Of a stretch of 64,000 nucleotides of DNA, positions 52,844 to 61,043 are shown piece by piece. The position numbers were made by a program, and so were the translations under genes. The stretch spans positions 434,001 to 498,000 of the forward strand of contig NZ_AP017313.1 of assembly GCF_002355435.1 (NCBI RefSeq). Reading direction: 5' to 3'. Origin of the DNA: Mucilaginibacter gotjawali. GTDB taxonomy: Bacteria > Bacteroidota > Bacteroidia > Sphingobacteriales > Sphingobacteriaceae. How positions within the stretch are numbered: the first letter of the stretch is position 1; every line of letters starts with the position of its first letter. The notes under the pieces were generated by a model that saw nothing but the letters and a program-made list of their open reading frames with translations, had not been told where the DNA came from and searched no databases.

Positions 52844-54190
52844 ATGCCCGTAGAAAAGCTCCCCTTTAAAAAACAAATTGCCTATGCCTGCGGGATGATC
52901 GGCTGGAGCATCATGACCAATATCATCATCGTGATGCTGCCTTATTTTTATTTGCCGCCATCCAGTTCAGGCTTGATACCGCTGGTTCCCCAGTTCCTGG
53001 TTTTTGGGGTGCTGAATATCATGTCGCTTATAGCGGCTTCCGGCCGGCTGGTCGATGCTGTTTACGATCCTTTTATTGCCTCGATGAGTGATAAAAGCGG
53101 CCATCGCAAAGGGCGACGCATCCCCTTTATGAAATGGGCCATACTGCCTGCTGTGCTTTTTTGCGGCCTTACCTTTTGCCCATTGGTTAGGGGTGAGAGT
53201 ATGCACAATGCTTTCTGGATTATCATTACCTTAATAGGTTTTTTTATGGGTGCTACTACCTATATCATCCCCTATAATGCCCTGCTGCCCGAACTCACCG
53301 ATACCGGCGCTGAAAAAGTTAAACTATCATCTTTTCAGCAGGTGGGTTTTGTTATCGGCATTATCATCAGCGCACTGGTAAATAATTTCGCCGACCTGGT
53401 ACAGCATCTTTTTGACGTTACCAACCGCGATTCAGCCGTTCAATATACTATCTGGGGTTTAGCTGTTTTTGCAGGTATCATTATGCTGATACCCGTCTTG
53501 GCTATCGACGAGCGAAAATACCTGGTAAGTAAAAAACCTACGCATTTGCCTATATTGCTGGCTATCCGGAAAACTTTTAGCCAGCGTAATTTTAAATACT
53601 ACCTCATTTCCGATTTCTCCTTTTATATGGCATTAAGCATCATATCCAGCGGCTTATTGTATTTTGTTACCGTGTTGCTTCACCTGCCCGAGTCAATGGG
53701 GGGCCTGCTGATGGGAACGATGGTAATTGGCTCATTGATATTTTATCCCCTGATCAATTATATCTCTCATAAGCATGGCAAAAAGAGCCTGGTGCTGTTT
53801 TCTTTCGCCTTGCTGAGCCTGATTTTTGCCATGATCTACTTTTTAGGCAAATTCCCGGTTTCTCCGAAGGCGCAGGTCTATACGCTGGTTTTATTAGCGG
53901 CTTTCCCGCTGGCGTCGCTGGGTATTTTACCTAACGCCATCCTTGCAGAAATAGCCGAACGGGACGCCCGGGTAACAGGCGAAAACCGGGAAGGGATGTT
54001 TTTTGCAGTAAAATTCCTGTTTGTAAAACTGGGGCAAACTTTGGGAATAGCACTGTTTGCCTTTTTAACTGTTTATGGTAAAGACCCCGGTCATGATTAT
54101 GGCCTGCGCCTTAATGGCATCTGCGGTTTTGTGCTTTGTTTGATCGCCTTTGTTTTCTTTACCCGTTTCCGGGAAAGGAAAATTGGTTGA
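52844..54190 (+). CDS. GPH-family sugar:cation symporter (MFS)
   Basis: A 448-residue protein with about twelve membrane segments. The N-terminal YACGMIGWSIMTNIIIVMLP and the RLVDAVYDPFIASMSDKSGHRKGRRIP stretch (written here in two helices and loop) mark the glycoside-pentoside-hexuronide group, like MelB. It would import the sugar released by the DUF1080/Gfo-Idh enzymes upstream. A weak terminator lies between, so it may be partly co-transcribed. Confidence 0.9.
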   Translation: MPVEKLPFKKQIAYACGMIGWSIMTNIIIVMLPYFYLPPSSSGLIPLVPQFLVFGVLNIMSLIAASGRLVDAVYDPFIASMSDKSGHRKGRRIPFMKWAILPAVLFCGLTFCPLVRGESMHNAFWIIITLIGFFMGATTYIIPYNALLPELTDTGAEKVKLSSFQQVGFVIGIIISALVNNFADLVQHLFDVTNRDSAVQYTIWGLAVFAGIIMLIPVLAIDERKYLVSKKPTHLPILLAIRKTFSQRNFKYYLISDFSFYMALSIISSGLLYFVTVLLHLPESMGGLLMGTMVIGSLIFYPLINYISHKHGKKSLVLFSFALLSLIFAMIYFLGKFPVSPKAQVYTLVLLAAFPLASLGILPNAILAEIAERDARVTGENREGMFFAVKFLFVKLGQTLGIALFAFLTVYGKDPGHDYGLRLNGICGFVLCLIAFVFFTRFRERKIG

Positions 54191-54235
54191 TTGAGTTGAA
54201 TAAGTTGATTGAGTTTAACTTTAATCAACATTTAA
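54187..54235. repeat. GGTTGATTGAGTT-type repeat (family H), copy 3
   Basis: TTGGTTGATTGAGTTGAATA and a second TTGATTGAGTTT, followed by AATCAACATTT in inverse. It provides the transporter stop codon. Confidence 0.65.
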
Positions 54236-54254
54236 ATACAAACTACAGCTCACC

Positions 54255-55493
54255 CTACCTTACCGTATTATTCGGCCTGGCGTAAACCAGGTGCATTACG
54301 TTGATATTGCGCATGGCAAAAGCAGCTTCGCAATAACACAAATAATAGTTCCATTTGCGGATGAACGTTTCATCAAAGCCAAGCGATTTTACTTTGGCGA
54401 GATTTGCATTAAAGGCATCATGCCAGAGTTTCAGGGTTTTGGCATAATCAAGGCCGATATCTTTCAGGTCGACCAGGGTTAAGTCGCCGGTTTTATTGAT
54501 GGAATGATTTATGGCGCCAACAGAGGGGAGCAGTGAGCCCGGGAAAATATGTTTCTGGATCCAGTCCACGCCTTTGCGCAGGCTCTCAAACCTTGAGTCG
54601 GGCGAGGTGATTACCTGCAGCGCCAGTATCCCGTTTTTCTTTAACAACTCATGGCATTTTTTAAAGTAAACGTCCATAAATTTATAGCCAACGGCCTCCA
54701 GCATTTCAACGGATACAATCTTATCGAAGGTGCCATCCATCAGGCGGTAATCTTTCAGCAGGATTTTTACTTTGCCACTCAATCCTTCAGCTTCCACGCG
54801 CTCAACAGCCATTTTATGCTGCTCTTCGGAGATAGTTAATGAGGTAACTTTGCAGCCATAAGTTTTGGCCATGTAAATGGCGTTGCCGCCCCATCCGCTG
54901 CCGATCTCCAGCACATGGTCCTGTGGTTTTAAATGCAGCTGGCGGCATAAGCGTTCATATTTGGCCAATTGTGCTTCCTGCAGGGATAACCCATCACGGT
55001 AGAAATAAGCGCTGGAATAGGTCATGGTCGGATCCAGGAAGCTGGCGAAAAAATCATTGTTCAGGTCGTAATGTTCCGAAATGTTCTTTCGTGATCCTTC
55101 AACGGTATTAGCTCTTTTTTTGTGAAACAGCTTATTATAGATCTTCAGCAAGTTAAGCGACACGGTTTGTATATTACTGCCCGAAACACCGGGCGCATTC
55201 TCAACATTAAGCAGTACCCATTTAATCACATTGGTAATATTGTCCGTCTCCCACAAACCATCCACATAGGCTTCGCCAAAACCAATATCGCCATATAAAA
55301 TAACACGTTTATAAAACGCTTCGCTATTTATGATGATGTTCGCAGTAATTGTACTATCACCATTTCCCATAGCGATCTTTTCGCCGTTTGGCAGGGTAAG
55401 GTATAAAGTTCCGTTCTCCATTTTGGAAAGGAATTTCAAAACAATATCCTGGTATAAACTCCCTTTTTTTGCGATAGTAATGGTATTGGCCAT
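54255..55493 (-). CDS. CFA-synthase-family SAM methyltransferase 1 (atypical)
   Basis: A 412-residue protein with full-length CFA-synthase layout: N-terminal lipid-binding half and C-terminal SAM domain starting EHYDLNNDFFASFLDP. SAM motif: VLEIGSGWGGNAIYMA. Compared with E. coli Cfa, the bicarbonate-site Cys139 is Ser here (MTYSSAYF) and His266 is Gln (LALQVIT), while the Glu239 (SVEMLE) and Tyr317 (NYYLCYCEAAF) positions remain. So it may make a methyl, methylene or furan group instead of a cyclopropane. It is 84 bp downstream of the DUF1365 gene on the same strand. Confidence 0.88.
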   Translation of the reverse strand: MANTITIAKKGSLYQDIVLKFLSKMENGTLYLTLPNGEKIAMGNGDSTITANIIINSEAFYKRVILYGDIGFGEAYVDGLWETDNITNVIKWVLLNVENAPGVSGSNIQTVSLNLLKIYNKLFHKKRANTVEGSRKNISEHYDLNNDFFASFLDPTMTYSSAYFYRDGLSLQEAQLAKYERLCRQLHLKPQDHVLEIGSGWGGNAIYMAKTYGCKVTSLTISEEQHKMAVERVEAEGLSGKVKILLKDYRLMDGTFDKIVSVEMLEAVGYKFMDVYFKKCHELLKKNGILALQVITSPDSRFESLRKGVDWIQKHIFPGSLLPSVGAINHSINKTGDLTLVDLKDIGLDYAKTLKLWHDAFNANLAKVKSLGFDETFIRKWNYYLCYCEAAFAMRNINVMHLVYARPNNTVR

Positions 55494-55577
55494 AATTCAA
55501 TAAATGCTGTACGTGTTGCGTGAAATATGTACGTAAAATAATTGGTTGAAAGTTTTGTTAAGGTACAAAAAATTAAA

Positions 55578-56375
55578 TTAATTATAAGGACGATACACCT
55601 CTTTTTGCAGCGGGAGGTCGTCTCCTTTTTTATGGTAGGGGATCTTTTTTAGCCAAAGTTTTAATGCCTGCCAGTGTATCAAACTTATTATTTTTAGCGT
55701 GATAAATGGAAAACTCAAAAAATAAAGCAGCAGCGTGGCGTCTTTTAAAGGCTTGCGCCTGCCACTTAAGGTGCTGGTAAAAAAACGGTTACCGTCTTTG
55801 TCATAATCATCAATTTTTACCTGTAATTTTTCGCCGGGGATGTGCAGGTCGAAATCAAAATTGGTATCCATGTCAATAAATGGTGACACGTAAAAAAACT
55901 TGGTGGTATTCAGTTTAAACTCTTCGTCCTTCAGCGTTTCGCAACCCAAAAAATAGGGCTTCATTTCAAGGAAAGTATTACAGACCTCCACTATGGAACA
56001 TACTATTTGGCCCGCCTCATCATAACAATAATAAAACGATACCGGGTTAAACTGGTAACCCAGGGTGCACAAATTAGTAAGCACCATAATGCGGCCGTTG
56101 CCGATAGCAACGCCGTTTGATGCTAAATAATTGGTGATATGCGCCCGGATATTTTGGGAGGTATCTGGTTTTTCTTTCGGTAATTGCAAATGGTCCTTAT
56201 CCCTGAAATTGAAAAGATTGAACCGGTTGCGACTCATGAATTTCAGCTTTTCGGAAAGGCTGTCGATCTCATCCAGGTCTAAATAAAACATAAATACGTT
56301 GTAATGGAACCGGTGCACTTTAGGCGCCAGGCGGTGGTGCATTACTTTTGCTTTATAGAGGCAGGAATTCATCAT
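55578..56375 (-). CDS. DUF1365-domain protein
   Basis: A 265-residue protein with DUF1365 marks: YKAKVMHHRLAPKVHRFHYNVFMFYLDLDE (in two parts) at the N-terminus, RNRFNLFNFRDKDH, GYQFNPVSFYYCYD and FYVSPFID. Function is unproved; in many bacteria it is encoded with a COG2907 flavoprotein and a CFA-type methyltransferase, as here, and is thought to act on membrane lipids. Two Met codons start it; ATG 56375 is used. An AT-rich plus-strand insert separates it from the flavoprotein gene. Confidence 0.9.
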   Translation of the reverse strand: MMNSCLYKAKVMHHRLAPKVHRFHYNVFMFYLDLDEIDSLSEKLKFMSRNRFNLFNFRDKDHLQLPKEKPDTSQNIRAHITNYLASNGVAIGNGRIMVLTNLCTLGYQFNPVSFYYCYDEAGQIVCSIVEVCNTFLEMKPYFLGCETLKDEEFKLNTTKFFYVSPFIDMDTNFDFDLHIPGEKLQVKIDDYDKDGNRFFTSTLSGRRKPLKDATLLLYFLSFPFITLKIISLIHWQALKLWLKKIPYHKKGDDLPLQKEVYRPYN

Positions 56376-56493
56376 GTAATCTACGAAAAATAGTAAGAAT
56401 CAGATGGATTAGATTTGCGAACTTCTGAACTTTAGATAATGAGAAAAGTTTCATTTTAACAAAACTTTTTTATCTTGCTTAATAATAAAAGAG

Positions 56494-56673
56494 ATGAAAA
56501 CATACACTTTGGATGAAGTTCAGGATAAACTTATCGGTAAAATTGGTATGCCAAACCTAGACGAGTTCGAAAAAGAATTACAAGTAGATTCAACGCAAAT
56601 ATTCACTAAGCGAGAAACCAAAACCACCTTGCAGAAAGATTTGTTTGGTGGAAGAATAAATAAAATGCAATAA
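56494..56673 (+). pseudogene. Truncated HigA-type antitoxin-like fragment
   Basis: A 59-residue open frame from ATG 56494. Its first 30 residues, MKTYTLDEVQDKLIGKIGMP then NLDEFEKELQ, have the N-terminal pattern of HigA-like XRE antitoxins (LDEV..K.IGK.GTP.R..FE.EL). Those continue into a helix-turn-helix; here the rest (VDSTQIFTKRETKTTLQKDL) does not match. I read it as a decayed antitoxin, without a toxin gene nearby. A functional short protein cannot be ruled out. Confidence 0.45.
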
Positions 56674-56714
56674 AAAAAATGAAAGTGCCACTTTCGCTTA
56701 TATTTTAACTCAAT

Positions 56715-57317
56715 ATGGATTTTCAAGCACTGCCGATTGGTAATATTCTATTAGAAATCAATAATCAGCCTGACCCGGTACAAGCGTTTAAAAACATTCT
56801 TAATTTTTGTGACATTGCATTGTCGTCGAAAATCTGGGAAACATTTAGAAAAATGGATTTGCAAAAAGATGCAGAGGCATCAACTATTTGGTTACAGCAA
56901 ACTATCGATGAATTTTCGAACACAAAAGGAATATACTTAGGGCTTGATACTTTAAACATGGAGAATGGCAGTGGTTCCAACGTAGAAATTGGTTTAAATT
57001 CAGATTGCGATCCCAGTATTTTATCTGATGGGTGGACATACGATTGTGATAATTACGGAGAGTCCCACTTAATTGAAGGGTTGTGGCTCGTTTCAGATAG
57101 TTTTATTAGTGAAGAGAGGTGGTCTGATGATGAACGAAGATTTTCGGAATATACAATTTTTTTGGGCTATAGCGGACTGGTTCTAAGAGAGGCTTTATTA
57201 AATCTTAAAACGAATAATGATTTTATTTCGATATGGGGTTTTCACGATGGTGATATGTTCTTTTTAGTGAATAAAAAAGATGGAAAAATGAACTTAATCG
57301 CAAATACTGATAGTTAA
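56715..57317 (+). CDS. Hypothetical protein, AT-rich insert
   Basis: A 200-residue acidic, soluble protein, not recognised. It has no signal peptide. Features: a helical N-terminal half (to about 85), a GLDTLNMENGSGSNVEIGLNSDCDPS segment (two parts) and a beta-rich C-terminal half (WGFHDGDMFFLVNKKDGKMN). This composition resembles immunity-type or SMI1-like proteins, but no motif settles it. It is much more AT-rich than the lipid genes around it and lies on the opposite strand. Confidence 0.6.
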   Translation: MDFQALPIGNILLEINNQPDPVQAFKNILNFCDIALSSKIWETFRKMDLQKDAEASTIWLQQTIDEFSNTKGIYLGLDTLNMENGSGSNVEIGLNSDCDPSILSDGWTYDCDNYGESHLIEGLWLVSDSFISEERWSDDERRFSEYTIFLGYSGLVLREALLNLKTNNDFISIWGFHDGDMFFLVNKKDGKMNLIANTDS

Positions 57318-57321
57318 TGTT

Positions 57322-58638
57322 TCAAAAAGTCATTCTATCAGCAAGTAATTTTACGCACAACTCCACCGCGCTGGCAAAGGCATCCTCGTGAAACCCATAT
57401 TTAAAATAGCTGCCGCAAAAATAAACCGGACCCGTTTCATTAAGCCGGTGCAGTTCGGCCTGGGCATTGATGGCAGGCACGTCAAATAGCGGGTGTTCAT
57501 AATCCAGTTCTTTGATGATTTTTCTTTCATCGAGCCCATTATGCGGGTTGATGGAAACAAAATAATCCTTTTTATCTGATACCTGCTGCAGGCGGTTCAT
57601 CCAGTAAATGGTGGTGGGCGTCAGTTTGCCCTCCTGCATTTGGATGCGGTAGTTCCAGCTGCTCCAGGCCAGTTTGGCTTTGGGCATAATGCTGGTATCG
57701 GTATGCAGCACTGCCTTATTATACTGGTATTTGAATTTCGACAATAGCCGTTCCTCTGCGCCGGTCGGTGCTTCCAGCATTTGGAGTGCCTGGTCGCCGT
57801 GCGCGGCAATAATTACCCTGTCGAATGTTTCCTGTGTGCCATCGGAAGCATGAATCACCACTTTGCCGGTTGCCTGCCGCTCAACCTTTACCGCCTTGCG
57901 GTTGATGCTGATGCGGTCTTTAAAGGGCTTGATGAGGATTTCGCGGTAGGCCCGGCTGCCTTTTTCAAGGGTGTACCACTGGTGCTGGGTATCGAGCCCT
58001 AAAAAACCGTGGTTAAGGAAAAACCTGATGAGCGTTACCGCCGGAAAATCAAGCATCTGCTCCATTGGCGTCGACCAAACGGCCGAACTCATCGGCACCA
58101 GGTATTTCCACAGCATATCCTCGCCAAAATCAAATTCCTTAACGTATTCACCTATGGAGTAATTGGCATATTTGGGATCGTCCAGGATCTTTATACTTTC
58201 CTTGTTAAACCTGCCGATCTGGTTCAGCATTTTGAGGTATTTAAGGTTGAAAAGATTTTTACGCTGGGCGAACAGGTGGTTGACGCTCGATCCGCTGTAC
58301 TCCAATCCGCTCGGCACATGCTGTACACTGAACGACATATCCGTCTTTTTTACCGGGGCTTTGATCTCATCAAAAAGCTTACAAAGGTTTGGATAGGTTT
58401 TAAAATTAAACACCATAAAACCCGTGTCAATATAAACCGGCTTGCCATCTTCGTCAACGGTAACCGTGTTGGTATGGCCGCCTACATAATCATTTTGTTC
58501 GTAAATCGTAAGGTCACTTTGCTGATGCAGAAAGTGGGCACATCCCATGCCTGCTATGCCCGTCCCGATAATGGCTGTTTTGCCCCCTAACCTCCGCCCA
58601 TTGGCGGAGGAGCTTATAGTGCCTGTATTCATTTCCAT
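57322..58638 (-). CDS. COG2907-type FAD-dependent oxidoreductase
   Basis: A 438-residue amine-oxidase-fold flavoprotein. The FAD site AIIGTGIAGMGCAHFL (about 21-36) is followed by YEQNDYVGGHTNTVTVDEDG and DTGFMVFN; the C-terminal GPVYFCGSYFKYGFHEDA completes it. In other bacteria this protein is encoded with DUF1365 and CFA-type methyltransferases and is linked to unsaturated or furan fatty acids. The first 20 residues (SSSANGRRLGGKT) are encoded by a palindromic repeat, so the conserved protein really begins near residue 20. Confidence 0.9.
   Translation of the reverse strand: MEMNTGTISSSANGRRLGGKTAIIGTGIAGMGCAHFLHQQSDLTIYEQNDYVGGHTNTVTVDEDGKPVYIDTGFMVFNFKTYPNLCKLFDEIKAPVKKTDMSFSVQHVPSGLEYSGSSVNHLFAQRKNLFNLKYLKMLNQIGRFNKESIKILDDPKYANYSIGEYVKEFDFGEDMLWKYLVPMSSAVWSTPMEQMLDFPAVTLIRFFLNHGFLGLDTQHQWYTLEKGSRAYREILIKPFKDRISINRKAVKVERQATGKVVIHASDGTQETFDRVIIAAHGDQALQMLEAPTGAEERLLSKFKYQYNKAVLHTDTSIMPKAKLAWSSWNYRIQMQEGKLTPTTIYWMNRLQQVSDKKDYFVSINPHNGLDERKIIKELDYEHPLFDVPAINAQAELHRLNETGPVYFCGSYFKYGFHEDAFASAVELCVKLLADRMTF
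58579..58622. repeat. Palindrome inside the N-terminal codons of the flavoprotein
   Basis: Minus strand AGCTCCTCCGCCAATGGGCG and GAGGTTAGGGGGC: a CTCCGCC/GGCGGAG palindrome joined to a family A GGGGGC end. Confidence 0.7.
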
Positions 58639-58644
58639 GTAGTA

Positions 58645-58684
58645 TCAATATTTTATTCCTCCCCCTTTAGGGGGTTTGGGGGCA
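58645..58684. repeat. Family A repeat forming the hydrolase C-terminus
   Basis: CCTCCCCCTTTAGGGGGTTT plus GGGGGCA. On the minus strand its end encodes the hydrolase residues CPQTP and the TAA stop. Confidence 0.75.
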
Positions 58685-59806
58685 TACAGTTTTTAAAAAT
58701 GTTGCTACCGCGAAGGTAGACAATTGTCCGCCCGGGCCGTTTAAATTATAATCAAAGCCATGGGTGGCCCATGGCAGTTTAAGCCAGTAATGTTTAATGC
58801 CGTTTTGTTGCAGTTTTAAGTTGAGCCGGCGGCTATGCTCAGGCGAAACCAGTACATCGTTACTGCCATGAATGACCAACGTAGGCGGCGACTTTTTGCT
58901 CACAAATTCCAATGGAGAGCAGGCAAAATACTTTTGAGGAACTTTGCTGTAAGTGCCTCCGATATAATCCTCCATTACCTTCCTTGAGTCCATGATCAGC
59001 GGGTTAGACGGGATGGAATATCCCCAAACCATATCTTCCGGTCCATAAAAATCAATTACACCCTTTAACGAGGGTTCATTGATCGTATAAGCGGCCAACG
59101 TAGCGATCTGTGCGCCGGCCGAGCGGCCAAGCAATACAAAATTCTTGGTATCAATGTGCAGCTCATCCGCGTGTGTTTTTAAATAAGCTATAGCTGCCTG
59201 TATATCCTCCACAGGTGCCGGTGTTTGCCACTTTGGCGCCATGCGATAGTTTATAGCGGCTACATTATAACCCTTTAAAGCAAGGTAACTGTTTAATTCA
59301 GGCAGTTGCCTGCTGTCGCCGCCCGCCCAGGAGCCTCCGTGGACTACAATTACACAGGGCCGGTTTAATAAAAAATCACCATCTGCCGATTGCGCCGGAT
59401 AGAAATCGAGTTTAAGGGTTGTATCGTTGTATTTTACGTAGTCAAATGTTTTGTAAGAAACCGCCTTTGTAACATTGAATAGCCTGAAAAAACTAAAAGA
59501 GGAATCAAAATTCGGATCAGCATTAAATGCCTGTTCCATGTTTTTCTTAAGGTCTTTCGCTACCCACCAGGCCCTTACAATTGGCGATAAAAAGATCAGC
59601 ATGGTTACCACGCCTAAAACAGTACCGGCCATTTGATATTTATGCGCCCAAAAACCGGTTAATGTTAACACCAGGCTGATGCCGAAGAAAATGAGCGGAA
59701 ATTCAGTCACCACGATAGCCAGCAGCCAAAGGTGATATTCGGGGGCTTTTAAAAATGCCAGCAGGGAGATGAGGGAAACAATAATGAGCAAGTAGAATCG
59801 GATCAT
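58667..59806 (-). CDS. Alpha/beta hydrolase with N-terminal membrane segments (lipase/BD-FAE-like)
   Basis: A 379-residue protein. Three hydrophobic segments in the first 80 residues (about 2-21, 25-50, 55-75) anchor it. The hydrolase domain has HGGSWAGGD (oxyanion hole, about 155-163), GRSAGAQIATLAA (nucleophile Ser), an Asp in NDVLVSPEHS and THGFD (His). It resembles hormone-sensitive-lipase-type esterases. Position in the lipid cluster suggests an acyl or lipid ester substrate. Its last residues come from a repeat (see 58645-58684). Confidence 0.85.
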   Translation of the reverse strand: MIRFYLLIIVSLISLLAFLKAPEYHLWLLAIVVTEFPLIFFGISLVLTLTGFWAHKYQMAGTVLGVVTMLIFLSPIVRAWWVAKDLKKNMEQAFNADPNFDSSFSFFRLFNVTKAVSYKTFDYVKYNDTTLKLDFYPAQSADGDFLLNRPCVIVVHGGSWAGGDSRQLPELNSYLALKGYNVAAINYRMAPKWQTPAPVEDIQAAIAYLKTHADELHIDTKNFVLLGRSAGAQIATLAAYTINEPSLKGVIDFYGPEDMVWGYSIPSNPLIMDSRKVMEDYIGGTYSKVPQKYFACSPLEFVSKKSPPTLVIHGSNDVLVSPEHSRRLNLKLQQNGIKHYWLKLPWATHGFDYNLNGPGGQLSTFAVATFLKTVCPQTP

Positions 59807-59822
59807 AGAAAAATTATTATGT

Positions 59823-59846
59823 AGAGACGCAATACTTTGCGTCTCT
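59823..59846. repeat. Palindrome AGAGACGCAATACTTTGCGT (family B), copy 3
   Basis: AGAGACGCAATACTTTGCGT plus CTCT. It lies between methyltransferase 2 and the hydrolase gene. Confidence 0.75.
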
Positions 59847-59859
59847 TAACGGCATCAAA

Positions 59860-60894
59860 TTATTTTGCGTTTTTGTGAAATAAATAATGGCTCACGATCC
59901 ATTCGTTACCCTTGTTAAAATTCCATAATTCTGCACAGGCCATATAAAATATGCGCCAGTAAACCCACCATTTTACGGCCTGGTCATGGCCATAGGTGGT
60001 TTCAAAAAGAGGCATGATCTCCGCTTTATGCGCGTCCATGTTTTTTAGCCATGCCTCGGCTGTTTTGCCGTAATGGGTGCCGTTAACATGCCAGTGCTTT
60101 TCGACAGATAAATCATCGTTAAAATAAAATAGCAGGTCGTCGCTGGGCATAATGCCGCCGGTAAAAAAGTATTTACTCATCCAGTCGGTATCGTCCTTTA
60201 CCTCAAATAGGTAGGCATATTCCTTATGAGTGAAAATATGGATAAAAAGCTTCCCGTCGGGTTTTAAAAAGGAGGCCACCTTTTTCATCAGTAACTGGTA
60301 ATTGCGCATGTGTTCAAACATCTCGACAGACACCACCCGGTCGAATTGCTCATCAATGCTAAAGGTATTCATGTCGGCGGTGATCACCGTCAAATTTTTA
60401 ATGCCGCGTTGTTTGGCCTGTTCGTCGATATGTTGTTTTTGCGTGCGCGAATTTGATACTACCTTAAACGTACTCCCCGGAAATTTTGCAGCCATGTAAA
60501 GCGACAGTGAACCCCAGCCGCAACCCAGTTCCAACACAGCCTGGCCATTGGCCAGTTCCGCACGCTGGCAGGTGAGTCCCAGCATATCGTCTTCCGAGGT
60601 ATCAATATCCGTTACGCCCGGTTTCCAGTACCCGCTGGAGTATTTGAGGTTTTTGCCCAGGCAGTACTGGTAAAATTGCGTTGGTACTTCATAATGCTGC
60701 TGGTTGGCATCTGCCGTATTTACGGCGATGGGCGATGCTTTAAGCTGATCGATCAGCGCCATCAGGTGTGCCTGCTGTGTTTCCACATCGCCTTTGTTTT
60801 CATCATCCAGCCGCTGCTGTAATAACTTCCGGATGCCCTGCCGCAATAAAAAATCAGGGACTTTGTTTTGTTCAATCAGTTTATCGTACCACAT
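59860..60894 (-). CDS. CFA/CNMT-like SAM methyltransferase 2
   Basis: A 344-residue protein from ATG 60894 (a TTG at 60918 is eight codons upstream). It lacks the N-terminal lipid domain of classical CFA synthase. VLELGCGWGSLSLYMA is the SAM site. The CFA Cys is Ser (LKYSSGYW), His is kept (LFIHIF), and the stretch SVEMFEHMRNYQLLM is characteristic of coclaurine-N-methyltransferase-like proteins, with both Glu and His. A C- or N-methyl transfer to a lipid or polyamine-like substrate is possible. It is first in the minus-strand cluster. Confidence 0.87.
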   Translation of the reverse strand: MWYDKLIEQNKVPDFLLRQGIRKLLQQRLDDENKGDVETQQAHLMALIDQLKASPIAVNTADANQQHYEVPTQFYQYCLGKNLKYSSGYWKPGVTDIDTSEDDMLGLTCQRAELANGQAVLELGCGWGSLSLYMAAKFPGSTFKVVSNSRTQKQHIDEQAKQRGIKNLTVITADMNTFSIDEQFDRVVSVEMFEHMRNYQLLMKKVASFLKPDGKLFIHIFTHKEYAYLFEVKDDTDWMSKYFFTGGIMPSDDLLFYFNDDLSVEKHWHVNGTHYGKTAEAWLKNMDAHKAEIMPLFETTYGHDQAVKWWVYWRIFYMACAELWNFNKGNEWIVSHYLFHKNAK

Positions 60895-61043
60895 GTGTGC
60901 AGGTTTGGCTTTTGCCAAATCGTTTTTTAAATGTAATTGTTTTGTGCAGGATTTACGTTTTTTGAAAAGGTACGGATTGCGAAAATTAAAATTTTAGAGC
61001 TTTTAGCTATATTCCAGGATGAGCGAAGGGAAAAATTGCATTA

